From NCBI GenBank assembly GCA_947462335.1, contig OX381707.1, forward strand, positions 68,051,740 to 68,115,739: a DNA stretch of 64,000 bases, given 5' to 3'. The notes under the pieces were generated by a model. It was given only the letters and a program-made list of their open reading frames with translations, was not told the origin of the DNA and did not search any database. The position numbers were made by a program, and so were the translations under genes. Positions 36,712 through 47,175 of the stretch are shown here, in pieces; position 1 is the first letter of the stretch; the number at the start of each line of letters is the position of its first letter. The DNA comes from Harmothoe impar (taxonomy: Eukaryota; Annelida; Polychaeta; Phyllodocida; Polynoidae).

Positions 36712-38135
36712 CCTAGCCTAGTTGACCCTGCCGGCCTGGTCAAGTGAAATTAGTAAGGAGACCACCCATTAACGTGCTCCACAGTCTTTAGACAGTTAAG
36801 ACTATAGTCAAGACTGGAGAATTTGGCGAGACGCCCCTCTGGGAGGTCATAATCCTCAATGTTAGGTGTTAGCTCATTAACATCAGATACCATATTAACA
36901 ACCCATTTAAATGTTCATTTTAATAGCAACTCACCCTATTCTGACAAAATCCTATTAGCAGGTAACCTCTGTGTAAACCATACTGCAAACATCTGCTACT
37001 TCCAGCGTCTGCCTCGTGACTGATAGTGTACAACAAGACGAAGTGGGCAGAGATTAGAAAAAATGAAGCTCTTTATATAGCCGAGAGAGCAGCTAATCTG
37101 GATGTTCTAAGCTTGTTTTCACCTAGAGCTCCAACCCTCTTCCAGAGAGAATCAAATCGCTTTTCACCTGAACCCTTCCACCCTTAATCCATCAGCATGA
37201 AAAGAGAATTAACGAGTGTAACGTGCGGTACATGTATATGGGATTATAGCTGGTGAAGAGATAAAGCCGAGTCACCTGTGTATACAAAGACTACAGGGGG
37301 TGATTAACGACAGGTGTGACGCGCCAGCCCGTGAACGGATTAAGCCAAAAAAAAATAAAAAGGTATGTTTCAGGTAACATGGGCAGAAAGACTGGAGTCG
37401 GTAGGTCGGATTTTTATTTTATTTTATTTCATTTTTTTAACATGAAAGTACTAGCCATCCTCCGTGGAAATTCTAAAAATGACCCAAAAAGTATAAAAAT
37501 ATGAAATTTTCTTCAAACTTGCTTAAAAAAAAACGTAGGGTCGACCCTGTTTTGCTAGGGTTGGTCGGGTGACCTGAAACAAACCTTTTTTTTTATTTGG
37601 CCTTATCTTTCAAGCTGACGCTTAAATTCAACTAGCCAGCCGCCGTCCACACCACTCACTGCGACAAGAGGAGGTGCTGTTGTTTTACACTTGAGTCGCT
37701 TACCACATGGTCTCTACCTCACAGACAGACACGCGCCCCCTGTAGCTTTTTTTTGTTTTTTTTTGTATACACACGCTAATCTCATAACCCCCTTATCCGT
37801 TATACAGGTAACGAGTATTCTCTTTTAAAATAGCTGCCAGTCAGCTTAGCTCTAGAAGCAAGAAGGCGTGTATAGGTGCTTTATAAGTCGGCAGGGGGTA
37901 AATACTAGTGAAAAAGGAAGGCAGGTGTGCAGGTAGCTTTTCTAACAGACACGTGTGTGCACTAAGCTGCTTAAGTCTAAACCCTCCCGCAGTAGTCAGG
38001 TGGCATGTGAAAACTTACTTAACTGATCTCTTACATTGAGTAGAGTCTCTGTGCTGAGAGAGCCTTTTCAGCCGTTTAAGAGGATTAACTAGGACAGGGT
38101 ACATAAGGAGTGAAACGCCGAATAGCGGCTACTCA

Positions 38136-38500
38136 GTCTCGTGCAGCACAAGCAGCAGCATCTAGCAGCGGCTTCAGCAGCAGCTGCACGTGCAGCACAA
38201 GCAGCCGGCAGCGACTTCAGCAGCACAAGCAGCACGAGCAGCACAAGCCGTAGCATTTGTCAGCAGCATCCGTGACATCGTCAGCAGCAGCCCCCATGAC
38301 CTTGTCAGCAGCACAAGCAGCCAGCAGCTGCTGGCAGCTGCTTCAGCAGCTGCTAGCAGCTGCTGCACGAGCAGTAGCACAAGCAGTAGCATCTGTCAGC
38401 AGCAGCAGCAGCAGCACAAGCAGCCAGCAGCTGCTGCATGAGCAGCACAAGCAGCACAAGCAGCAGCACCGACAGCAGCAGCAGCAGCAGCAGCGGTGTG
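38136..38500. repeat. CAG-rich microsatellite tract
   Basis: About 365 bp of imperfect CAG/CAA repeats with interspersed GCAGCACAAGCAGC. Open frames on both strands (Q/S/A-rich or L/C-rich) are by-products of the repeat. Confidence 0.9.
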
Positions 38501-38757
38501 GACCACTAAAGTCGAGATGAAGCCTAGTGACATTTGACATGAAGCTTGAAAAACACAGTGACAGGTGACATGAGCAATTCTTAAAATCGACATGAGATAT
38601 GAGCATAATTAAGCGACATCGACATGCGCCATGGCTATTTTTTAAGACAAACATCATATGTCATAGCCTCCTCATCCAAACCTCCACTAGTAGTGCTCTA
38701 TAAGCGCAAGCTGTAAACCCTCTCCTCCCCTCGTGCACACAGGCGAATTATCAGAGT

Positions 38758-39091
38758 CAACCAATGGTGTCAATACCCCTCTCATACAAGGGTCGGGCGC
38801 TGCTGGACTATAATAGATGAGTCAAGGACCGTTCTACTGAGGGTCAGGCAGGCTAAGTCGGACATTCAATGACAGGTAGGTCTTTGACAACCTTGCTTGA
38901 AAGTCTGGACAGCATTGACAGACTGGGGCATAAGGATCTCGCATGGTCAGACTTTCAAGCAAGTTTTGCTAAAGTCGCGTTATTGAATGTCCGACCTAGC
39001 CTGACCCACAGTAGAACGGTCCTTGACCCGTCTATTATAGTCCAGCAGTGCCCGACCCTTGGCTGAGAGCAGTTTAAGCGCCATTGGGTGT
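38758..39091. repeat. ~330-bp hairpin inside the nested element
   Basis: GGTCGGGCGCTGCTGGACTA at 38,791 faces TAGTCCAGCAGTGCCCGACC ending at 39,058. Pairing continues inward through CAAGGACCGTTCTACTG to TTGCTTGAAAGTCTG. It may be a MITE inserted in the element or a structural part of it. Confidence 0.8.
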
Positions 39092-39267
39092 CTCTGATAT
39101 TTGCCTCTGTGTAAGATGAGAAAAAAAGTCTGTTGAAAGACTATATTTCAAGCCAGAAAACTGTAATTAGCTTTCCAAGTTGTTTATTTAACAATATCTT
39201 AGCCTAGCAAGCAGCTGTCAGATGTCATCTAAGAAAAAAATGTGAGCTGTTAATAGATTCAAGAGAA

Positions 39268-39977
39268 ATTAGTTTACAAATAGCCCGTGTAAGTACGCCC
39301 ATGTCTTGCTTATTTCTCATAGGGTTGTAAGATAGTCACATCATGATGCACATCATCATAAACGCAATCATGATACCTTTCATTGTAAGTAGACTCGCCT
39401 CTCTGCCCTCTCTTTTAGAGAGGGCAGAGAAGCGAGTCTCACTCTTAAAAAACCCTTCCCCTCCCCCCCTCCCCCCCTCCCCCCCCCATGCATCTTAAAG
39501 AGTGCCCCCCAGAGTGCCCCTCCCCCCCTAGAAAAAAAGAGCCGTATTTTTAAATTATTTTTTAGCAAGCTTTCAGCTTGCTTTTTTTTTCTTTTTTTAA
39601 ATTTATTTATCCATCAAAATCTCAAGTGACTTATTTTGAAATTCGCGCCAACCTAGTAGTCACGTGACCCCCTTAAGTAGGTCACTTCCCGTCACGTGAC
39701 CTATTTGAATTTCCCGCCAACATGGTGGTCACGTGACCCTCTTAAGTAGGTCACTTCCGGTCACGTGACCTATTTGAATTTCCCGCCCAAAGGTCACGTG
39801 ACCGGAAGTAGGTCACTTCCGGTCACGTGACCTATTTGAATTTCCCGCCAAAAGGGAGGCCTCTCATTGGCTGCTTTTGAATTTCCCGCCAAAAGGGAGG
39901 CCTCTGATTGGCTGCAGGTCGATTGAGTAATAAACAGTACTTAACTATAGTCCCGTTCCGATACATACTATACTACT
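39268..39977. repeat. right terminal inverted repeat of the nested element
   Basis: 710 bp, near-identical to the reverse complement of the left TIR. A few-base indel (left GGTTGGCTTTC, right complement GGTTGGCGCGAATTTC) and scattered changes separate them. Confidence 0.9.
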
Positions 39978-39983
39978 GATATG

Positions 39984-42889
39984 TACATGTACTGCACTCC
40001 CTAATAAATCATGTTCTTTATGCTAACACATAATTATATACTGGGATGCCATGTGTTACGTTTTCTTTTGTAATTTTACTATTTTTAAACCTTAATACGA
40101 CCACTACGATTTCCTGCACATAAATATGATTTTTAGTAATTTTTGAAGCTTATATACCGTGGCTAATGTTAACATAGGAATTTGCAAAATCAAACATGCA
40201 ATGGCTATGTCATAATTTAATATCTTTGTCTTCATGATGTTCAACTTTCCAGCAAGTATAAACCCTGTCGGACTGTGTCGGGTGAATGCAATACTACAGA
40301 CAAATTTTGATAGAAACCTATTAGTTATACTTGTAAAACACTATACTAAATTGTTGTTATTATAAGATTTTTGTTACGATTTCAAGCAGAAATTGTTACG
40401 ATTTTAAGGCTTGCAGTACTAGTAATAGATTTACTGTGCCCAGTTAGCCGTGAAAATGCCCCCCCCCCCAAAAAAAAAAAAACTAGTGTCCCTCCCAGCC
40501 ACTGGTCCATGGTGTTAGTCCGGCCATAACACCCCCTCCCACCCCACACCCATACACACCCCACCTTAGCCTGGTGGCCTGTCACTGAGTAGGCATGCAA
40601 GCGCGGCTTGAGTCAGAGCTCAGCAGCAGCGATGTTAGATTGGCGGTGGCTCCAGTGTAGCCCCACCTCTTTATATAATGGATGTTTATAGTTTAAGGGG
40701 TGCACTATGCCTACATGGGCGGGGGGGGGCATTACAGCATTTTAGACCAGCCGGTACAACAGAGGGTCACAATTTCCTTCTTTCCATAACTAGTTGTCAT
40801 TGAAGGGGAAACATAAGGATTAGTAAGAAGAAACAGAAGATAAACAGCTGTATAAACAGGCATCCTACATGTATATCCATGTACTATGTAGTAATTATGT
40901 GTACTTGTACTCACTTACTAGAGGACCAATATTAGGCATAGACAAATATGAACAATACAAAATGTGTAAATAAGAGATACTCACTGTTTGTAGTCTAGGT
41001 GGTTCAATTGTTGAATTCTCCTGTACTTCTAGGCTAGAACACGATCATGTCTTGAATCAGGTCACCATGTTGGAGTCCTGCACTTTGGCATGTCACCTTG
41101 TCCCAGTTAATCAGTAGAACTGCTGAGTTTCTGGTGATGACCCAAGTAAACCTTCCTTGTCTGAAAGTGATGTGCCTTGATTCTTGATGGCCTGGTTTAA
41201 TGATCGATCCATACAACCAGCCAACCTGATGCTCACCCTGTACTCACCAGAGCCAATGCACATGACCACACTCCCATCCTTCCCTCCCCATGCCGCCTCA
41301 ACCCCACCCCACCCCTAAGCCCCCACCCCGTCCTTTACTCTGTCTCACTTGGGCGGTTTTTCTACTGGCTTAATTCTTGAGCACATCCTGCCAGAGACGG
41401 TATGAAACTGGTGCTGGTCATGTGTGTACATGCCCCATATTATCAGCTCATGGCACAGTGTGCGGCTGAGAGATAAAGGTGGGGTATATCAGTAATAATC
41501 CTAGGGGGTTGGGTGTTCCTTCATGGCCTCTGTTAGTGTTTCCTGTGTTTAGTCGCCATTACATGTCTCACTGTGTACAGAATGGAAGACATTGGGACGT
41601 AAAGGGGACACAATTAGACACTAGGTACACAAATCGCCACAACTATGATTATTGATAACACCCTATAACCCACTGATTTATATATACCTTGTTCTACTGG
41701 GCACTAGTTGGATATTCCAACCGACATCAAGTCATAATGCAATGGATTACAATGATATATAATACATATTAGTAGTTTGTATTTAACCTACTTCCAAGTT
41801 GCCTTTCACGTATATGTACCATATGAAGCCATGGGTTTATTAATAGGGGCGGGGCTATGTGTATTTCAGTTAATTTCCATATTGAGGATTATACACATTT
41901 TGGAATTTTAAGCATTAAGTTACATTAATAGTTGGGTTTGGTGCTTTTTTCAGTTCAAACAGTTCATCATAATTAGCTGTATCCACATCCATTCAAGGCA
42001 CATCAATTTAAAGCATATTCAATATAAAAAAATGCACAGTAACAGTTGTATTGATTTACCTCATTTGTACGTTTTAATATACAATACCTCCTATAGGGGC
42101 CGCACCCTTAATGGTGGATGGTGGGAGGTGGGGGGGGGGGGGGGTCCCATGTTGCATGTTGATTTTAGGAAAATCACATGTCACTAGTGTCACGAAGATA
42201 AATATAATTATTGTTGATAGTCATAATTAACCAGCATTTATTGGGCATTCTTGTTGAATGGCCCTTTATCCTATATTTCTGGTCCCTGTACTTAGTACCC
42301 AAATGGGGGGTGCCGTCAGCTGCATTCTCCATCTAAAAAACACCCCCTATTCCACAGATTTTCAGGCAACAAAAACGCCCCTTTCCCCAAAAAACAGGGG
42401 TATATGGTGGGGGGGGGGGGGTTCAAAAGACCCCCTTTTTTATACAGCACGAATAATTTTACCACTATTCCCCTTTTTCTGTGAACAATATTTGATAATT
42501 AAGAGGGCACTATAAAAGGGTCACTGGAATGTAAGATGATCTATTCTCCATAACATTATTCTGGCATATTTCCAGTGCATTTATCATTTAAAATGCTGAA
42601 AATGGACCCTTTTCCCATGTTTTTAAATAGCAAAATTAATGATGTACCTCCTGTAAACTAAATGTGGGGACCGGGACCATATTCCACCAAATGTACATAT
42701 TGTTTGTGCATGTACGTGTATATACTGCTTTATAGACCTTTAGTTATTTTGGAAATTTATCATCTAACATCAGGTGGGGGCGGGGATGGGAGTAGGGGAT
42801 GACTGGGATGGCAGGGGGTGTAGGAGTCGGTGTAGGAGTCATGCTCTCTATACCGCAGAACCTATAAGACTTAGTAAACAGACCCAACA
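39984..42889. other. non-coding interior of the EnSpm-like element
   Basis: AT-rich sequence with G-runs near 40,720, 42,130 and 42,410. No exon is supported. Confidence 0.4.
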
Positions 42890-43300
42890 TTTTCCCGCCC
42901 ATATCTGCCCAGATCCTTTGTCTGGAGTTGCCGCGTCCGCGCGCGTGTTTCAAACGACCGTTACGTCCCCACGCCAGTCGGCCGGCCCTGGGAGGCCCGC
43001 ATACGCTTCCTTGCATCTACAGATGCTACCCCAGACACCTGCCTCGGTCGCCGGAAATCATGGTCCTGTACGTCTCCAACCAGTGTTATCATTGGAATTA
43101 CAGAATATGGTATATATGGATACCCACGTGCTGTGGTAAACCCACTCTTTGCAAACCACCCGGAGTAAACCACCACCCCACCACATCGATCACCATCCCA
43201 TTCCTTTGGAAACTTCTCCAGACAGATCGAATCTCTACTGGATAGTTCCCCCATCTCCAAGTCGCAGCAGACTATAAAAGTCTTTAGGAGGCACCATTTT
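42890..43300 (+). promoter_or_regulatory. CpG-rich promoter and 5' UTR exon candidate
   Basis: Local CpG and GC enrichment at about 42,900-43,080 (GTTGCCGCGTCCGCGCGCGT) stands out from AT-rich surroundings. A strong donor, GTAAGT at 43,301, follows. The next acceptor, TTATTTTCTTCAG, ends at 44,033, just before the ATG of the 180-aa ORF. I infer a promoter plus non-coding first exon for the plus-strand genes. It could also serve the divergent transposase gene. Confidence 0.45.
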
Positions 43301-44048
43301 GTAAGTATACTTTCACTTAATTACTTTCATTTCCAGCTTCACCACTACCACCTGGACAAATCGAGGATATGTGTGATTTATTGGCAGCATTGACTATTCC
43401 TGAATCACTGTTCTGAACTCTCAATTTTCCTGGATGCCCCTGGATTCGCCTCATGCTTTAATTCTCCATCTTCTTTCTCCATGCACGATATGTCTTCACA
43501 AGTTAGACTATCTTATTCATGTATTATTTGTCATTGTTTTCCCCCTTTTACTCACCAAAAGGAGAGTTGATACAAATGTCAGCGTATTCCCCTGAAAAGG
43601 GGTGTTTTTGAACCCGGACACTGCAGCATCCCCATCCCCCTGCATTTCTAACCAAGGCCCGGGAAGATAGTACATCCTGCATTGAAAAGTGTGCCGTCAT
43701 TCCCGTCTCTGTTACCCCCGACCACCCCACCCCCCTACCCCCGTCAGGAGGCGGGCCAGTGGCAGCAGTCAACTCCTACTGTACGATCGTGGGGAGGGGG
43801 GGGGGGTGGAGGAGGGGGCACGGCCGGGGAGTAGATATAGGCGTTGTAACCAATGAGGGCTTCAGTAGTGGGAAATGCATAGATTCTCCCGAATTTGACA
43901 TTGAATGAAAGCGGGAGGGGAATGCCAGTAGCTACACGGTGACACTGGTTACCTTCCAATGTTTTATTCCTAATAATTATCTGGTCCACAAACCATAAAA
44001 GATGTACTGGATTTTTAATGTTATTTTCTTCAGGAGAGCAAACCGATC

Positions 44049-44591
44049 ATGGAGGGAAATAACACCATTGTCATTGACTCTGATGTCAGCTCATGCACAG
44101 ACTGTGCAACCTGTGAACTTCCAAATATGGCATGCCAATGTGATGACTGTAGGACCACTGACCCTAACTCGTGGGTAGTGGCCCCTACTCCCCAACCCAA
44201 GCGGAGAGGGGCCCCTCTAACATCTCGTCCTGGTCACAGCATTCGAAATTATACCTCTGGATCCCCTACAAAGTCAGCCAAGATTGCTTTCCGTCCTGTT
44301 TCCCCATATCCAGAATCACCCTCTAGTACCAATCCCTTATCTGTCAAAAAATCCCCAAGTCCAGTGGATCATTCTCAGATTTATAATCATGTCTGGAGTG
44401 AACTTTTCAATAAATCAGATACTTGTACCTCTGATAGTGTCCCATATGGGCTGAGTGAAACTAGCACAGATGAATGTGAACGCGAAGACAGAGATGCCTT
44501 AATCCGCAGGCAGGTTGTCCGCCGACGCCTAGATTTGAATCTTCCTAATGATACAGATTACATAACTACTGACTATGATACATCAGATTAA
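44049..44591 (+). CDS. 180-aa transposon-borne protein of unknown function
   Basis: A single-exon coding frame begins with ATG 15 bases after the acceptor at 44,033 and ends TAA at 44,589-44,591. Near the N-terminus is a cysteine cluster (CTDCATCELPNMACQCDDC) that could bind zinc. The middle is rich in Pro, Ser and basic residues (VVAPTPQPKRRGAPLTSRPG), and a later basic stretch, RRQVVRRRLDLNLP, precedes an acidic Thr/Asp tail. I recognise no family. It lies between the candidate promoter and the BEN gene on the same strand, so it may be a separate element protein or an alternatively spliced partner of the BEN transcript. Confidence 0.6.
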   Translation: MEGNNTIVIDSDVSSCTDCATCELPNMACQCDDCRTTDPNSWVVAPTPQPKRRGAPLTSRPGHSIRNYTSGSPTKSAKIAFRPVSPYPESPSSTNPLSVKKSPSPVDHSQIYNHVWSELFNKSDTCTSDSVPYGLSETSTDECEREDRDALIRRQVVRRRLDLNLPNDTDYITTDYDTSD

Positions 44592-44837
44592 GGTCGGCAC
44601 TCTTTGATCAAAGTCAACAGAACTTCTCCAAAGTTCTCCTGTAGGTAGTTTAGAATCTGGCAATATGTTGTCATAATTTTATAGGCTTATTGGTTAAAAA
44701 TAGTATTCAAAATCAACAGAAAATCTCTCAAAGATTTATTTGCTAATATATAAAAGTACTTTTGATAGGGAGTCCGCACATAATGTTAGAGTTTGGGGTT
44801 TAGAAGTTAGAAAATAGTGCAGTCTCATGATCAGAAC

Positions 44838-44933
44838 TTAAAGGGGCATTCTCACCATTCACACTTACCACATAGTAGACTACAACAGTATTAGAATTGT
44901 GAGTGGGATACGCTCGGTGAGAATGCCACTTTA
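44838..44933. mobile_element. 96-bp hairpin MITE
   Basis: TTAAAGGGGCATTCTCACC faces GGTGAGAATGCCACTTTAA. The interior has ACCACATAGTAGACTA. Related, less complete copies lie at about 55,300-55,405 and 57,805-58,077 (the latter split by another MITE). Confidence 0.8.
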
Positions 44934-47129
44934 AAGTAATGAGTAAAAAGATGATTCAGGGTTAGCATGGTCTTATCTTAGTTAATTTAAATAATATAAT
45001 GAGATTTATGTCATTCTTGATAATGATTAGGCCTAATTGGTAAATAATTCCAATATTCTAACTTATGTTAAAAGTAACAAATATTATTATTTACAAATAT
45101 ATCAAATATATTCAAAGTCCTATAATATGCTCAATCATACTCAAAATCGTCCAATCCTTTTATGTGGCCTAGTAAACATGTATATATATCCGGATACCTA
45201 AGGGGCAGGGATGCCTATTATGGACAGGGCAAATGCAGTACATCTATGTCTATGTATTCTATAAGGAAAAAAGTCTTATCACGAATCACTTAAAGGTAAA
45301 AGTGTGCAATACTGTCCCCATTTGAAATTAAAATAAGGGATAATGTGTGCAGGGGCGGATCAAGGGGGGGGGGCGCAAGGGGCGCGCGCCCCCCCCCCTA
45401 TTTTTTGGTAAATTTTAATTTAGATGGTTCAACACCCCCAATGCTGTAGGTATTACGGCGCCCGCCCCCTTTCCCAAATTCCTGGATCCGCCCCTGGTGT
45501 GGCCCATTTTTTATGGGATATATTATAAATCTGTTCTTAATGGTTATTATGAATGAGTATGGGGTATCTGTCGGGCGGTTTTATATGTGGGTATTTTCAG
45601 ACTGCATTTGAAATAGAACTATACTTGGAAATTAGACTAGGCCTAAGAATCAACATATGATTTAAGTGGTACCACTGGGGCTCGATTCATAACAATGTAC
45701 CACTGGTCAGATATGTAACGACTGAGCAAATCCATTTCTTGTACAAATTAACATGTTCACTACTGTTCCATAGGTGCAAGCTAATGATATGTTCCTTTCC
45801 CAGTCGTAATATGATTTCTGATGCATTTCACAAAGCTATTGTATGGATATTATGTGTCAGGAAGTCGTACAATATATGGGTAAAGGGTGGTCGTATGTAG
45901 GTTTTTTCTAATTGCACAATGTACGGCTGAGACAGGGTCAAAACTCATCTCAGCCAATGTATATTTCTCTATTTCAATCTCTAGAGATTGGAAACACAGT
46001 AGAAAAGAAAGAGAAAAATGTAGTGCACTATATAAATATATGATACTACCGAAATGTATGTTTTATATAATGAATATTATAGAAATAAAACCGTGGTCAT
46101 TATGAGAAATCGTACAGAGGGTACCATGACACATTGTCCTGTAGTATTATAACCTGCCATGAAAAAAAACAAACTTTCTGAACTGCCATGTAGTAGCATT
46201 TTTTTCCTGTTCCGGTTGATCAACTTTAATTATGAAAAAAACATCCCATAATTCCATTATTAGTTGTACGACTAGGTGGGAACCCCTGACCTCTTACCCA
46301 ATATGACATCATATCTCCGGGAAACACCCCAATATTCAAATAAATATTCAAATACATAAATATTTCTCACTTTATACGACAGGGGGATACACAATTTCAA
46401 TTATACTTTACAACTGCATATGTTCCTAATTGTAACTCAATTCACTTCTGCCTATTGTTCAACCAGATACTACTAGCTCTTGTGAAATGGGTATGCAATC
46501 GTTTTTTCAAACAGTTGTAGGTTTGGTTATGACTATGGTGGAAAAACTAAGAGAGTAGTATAAACTTATGAATCGAGGCCCTGGTGGTCTTGGCATGTCC
46601 ATTTAAAAATACTTGAACTACAGGTATAAAACTGAGGAAGGAAGGATTATTTCCGTTAGGACATTAGGTTAGTTATATGCGGCAACAACCGGTTAATCGT
46701 CATGACAAAATTGGATCATGTCAGTTGTGATTTGATATGGAGAGAAAATATTCCAATTTAACTAAATTGTTCATCAATTAATTCTTGGGTCACCAGATGT
46801 ACTATGGTCATCACATTAATTGGTCCATGCCGTATGAGGACTCGGGTAAAGGTGCATTATGAGTGATGGCTATTAGGTTGGGATTTGCAAGGTAAATATC
46901 AAACCTTAAATGTAACAATATTTATTTAGATACAATGCGTTGATTGATTGTTTCGTCATTAAATGCTTTCTGCTATTTTGTCATACTGCTATACACAATG
47001 ACCTTGAACCTGGATAAGGTGTTGCCGAACAAGTAATAACAACTAAATACCAATGCTTAAGTAAAAAATCAATAAAGTGTACTATGCACATGATACTGCA
47101 ATCATACTTATATTAACATCTAATTACAG
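44934..47129. other. intergenic or intron sequence of the EnSpm-like element
   Basis: AT-rich. Apart from the MITE at 45,350-45,496 there is no exon I can support. AATAAA motifs at 46,084 and 47,066-47,071 could end the 180-aa ORF's transcript. Confidence 0.4.
45350..45496. mobile_element. 147-bp hAT-like MITE
   Basis: The inverted ends CAGGGGCGGATC and GATCCGCCCCTG resemble hAT termini (CAGGG). GTGTG is repeated on both sides, a partial match to an 8-bp hAT duplication. The interior has G and C runs and GCGCGCGCC. A similar element sits at 56,515-56,629. Confidence 0.65.
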
Positions 47130-47175
47130 ATCACCACTGACAAGACGTTGCACACCTCTTTTCAACACTGTAGCA

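Larger units (their letters stand above)
30557..39977. mobile_element. non-autonomous Polinton/Maverick-like element, 9,421 bp, nested
   Basis: The element begins AGTAGTATAGTATG and ends with its complement (CATACTATACTACT). It is flanked by a perfect 6-bp duplication GATATG (30,551-30,556 and 39,978-39,983). Its TIRs are about 710 bp. AG..CT termini, 6-bp duplications and TIRs of 100-1000 bp are the known structural signature of Polintons, a virus-related transposon group. Typical autonomous members are 15-20 kb and encode polymerase B, integrase, ATPase, protease and capsid proteins. None of these is recognisable here, and no open frame exceeds 138 codons. I infer a deletion derivative mobilised in trans. 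The interior holds two ~0.7-kb tandem repeats, a CAG-rich tract and a long hairpin. Confidence 0.75.

Noticed and set aside
38190..38657. Q/S/A-rich and L/C-rich open frames
   Set aside because: They follow a CAG/CAA microsatellite on both strands and three frames.
42744..43260. Several overlapping ~100-codon frames in the CpG-rich patch
   Set aside because: GC-rich DNA has few stops, so frames stay open on both strands. None shows a motif.
43165..43420. Coding exons upstream of the 180-aa ORF (for example RQIESLLDSSPISKSQQ and GQIEDMCDLLAALTIP)
   Set aside because: The two protein-like pieces are in incompatible phases: the joining frame has a TAG just before the donor. I treat them as UTR or chance.
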